The position numbers were made by a program, and so were the translations under genes. Below the pieces are notes generated by a model that did no database searches, was not told the origin of the DNA, and saw only the letters and a program-made list of their open reading frames with translations. From positions 1-31,842 of the IMG/VR virus record IMGVR_UViG_3300032053_000316: DNA of 31,842 bases. One strand, 5' to 3'. Origin of the DNA: a virus. This document shows positions 31,217 through 31,842 of the stretch, piece after piece. Every line of letters begins with the position of its first letter. Position 1 is the first letter of the stretch.

Positions 31217-31842
31217 TCAGTACCCATCCATCCTAGCCCCACATATGGGACAGCATCCGTGGCCCTCGGTATCAACATAGATGTACTCCTGTATCAAGCA
31301 GTACTGCTCGATAGCCAAGTCCTCCATGCGCTGGCGCTGTGCGTTGCGGTGATCTTTTGCCCACTCATCGTCAGGCAGGATGTTCATCACAAGTTGCTCG
31401 TCAGGTACAGATTCGGGTAGCTCCAACAGCTTCTCAGACTTGTACTTGGCGAACTCTCCCTCCACATCCCAAAAGTCCACGATGGGATAGGTCTGTAGTT
31501 GTCGGCCAGCGCCAAGCCCCACCGCACCGTCTCTGTACCAGTGTGAACCTTTGTCATCTGTTGACCAGAGATGCTGATTGGGGCCTGTGCAGGAGATCCT
31601 GCCGTCCTGCAGCATCAGGAAGCTATCCAGCTCAGCGCTGAATATCCAGGCCCCCGATCCGCCCTGGAACATCACGAACTCGCCCTCATGCAACTCACCG
31701 AATAGCTCGGCCACGGCGTCACTGTAGAGGATGTCATCGCGATCATATTCAGGCACCTTTGTACAACTGAAAGCATGTGCACTGAATCCCTGATCGAGAT
31801 TGCTCTCATCATCGTACACTTGAAAGGGTTTACCCTTACCGT
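31217..31842 (-). CDS. Unknown protein, 5' end outside window
   Basis: The frame continues through the right edge of the window (GKGKPFQVYDDESN before the first possible GTG start), so at least 208 residues are visible and the start lies beyond. It is acidic with aspartate and glutamate clusters, and ends with CCPICGARMDGY, a short zinc-ribbon-like CxxC. A Gly-rich, beta-prone middle region (FVMFQGGSGAWIFSAEL) suggests a small beta domain. No family recognised. Confidence 0.6.
   Translation of the reverse strand, partial: GKGKPFQVYDDESNLDQGFSAHAFSCTKVPEYDRDDILYSDAVAELFGELHEGEFVMFQGGSGAWIFSAELDSFLMLQDGRISCTGPNQHLWSTDDKGSHWYRDGAVGLGAGRQLQTYPIVDFWDVEGEFAKYKSEKLLELPESVPDEQLVMNILPDDEWAKDHRNAQRQRMEDLAIEQYCLIQEYIYVDTEGHGCCPICGARMDGY

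Noticed and set aside
1-31842. CRISPR arrays, insertion sequences, rRNA or an integrase
   Set aside because: No regular direct-repeat arrays, transposase motifs, rRNA-like segments or tyrosine/serine recombinase motifs were seen.

Overview
The window is a stretch of a tailed double-stranded DNA phage genome (or prophage), most likely a siphovirus because it carries a tape-measure protein followed by tail-tip and fibre genes. The host cannot be named. Shine-Dalgarno sites of the AAAGGAG type, sigma70-like promoters with 17-base spacers and dense stop/start overlaps (ATGA, GTGA, TAAATG) show that it is bacterial.
Layout. Positions 1-9964 are rightward tail genes: a 5'-truncated tape-measure protein, two small tail proteins, a 1635-residue tail-hub/fibre protein with a beta-propeller and a PKD domain, and a 502-residue Asp-box propeller protein. 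Two hairpins at 9964-10043 separate this block from the rest, which reads leftward. From 24786 down to 10087 runs a long gene string for replication, recombination and repair that a strong promoter at 24818-24846 could serve: Cas4/RecB-like Fe-S nuclease, Sak4-like RecA ATPase, SSB-like protein, AEP primase-helicase, a family-4 UDG/DNA polymerase I fusion, small membrane and zinc-binding proteins, an aldo/keto reductase, an HNH endonuclease, a RuvC-like resolvase and an SNF2 helicase interrupted by a full intein. From 31842 to 24853 lie accessory genes: a winged-helix protein, a ParB/HNH protein and a ParB-HTH/MT-A70 methyltransferase, a MazG-like protein, conserved small phage proteins, a helix-turn-helix regulator behind two tandem promoters, and a lytic transglycosylase next to a tiny membrane protein (candidate lysis genes).
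How it works together. Sak4, the SSB-like protein and the nuclease look like a single-strand-annealing recombination set; primase-helicase and polymerase copy DNA; RuvC and SNF2 handle branched intermediates. Three homing-type elements (intein, free HNH, HNH-like domain beside ParB) sit in or beside DNA-processing genes.
The least explained features are non-coding. The 10-base word TGCACAGGCC and a one-base variant occur 11 times on both strands and in several reading frames. There is a three-armed, mutually exclusive hairpin block at 29908-30006, a palindrome repeated in front of two genes 19 kb apart, and an ORF-free structured region at 28130-28480 next to two degenerate tRNA-like elements. 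All counts were made by eye.
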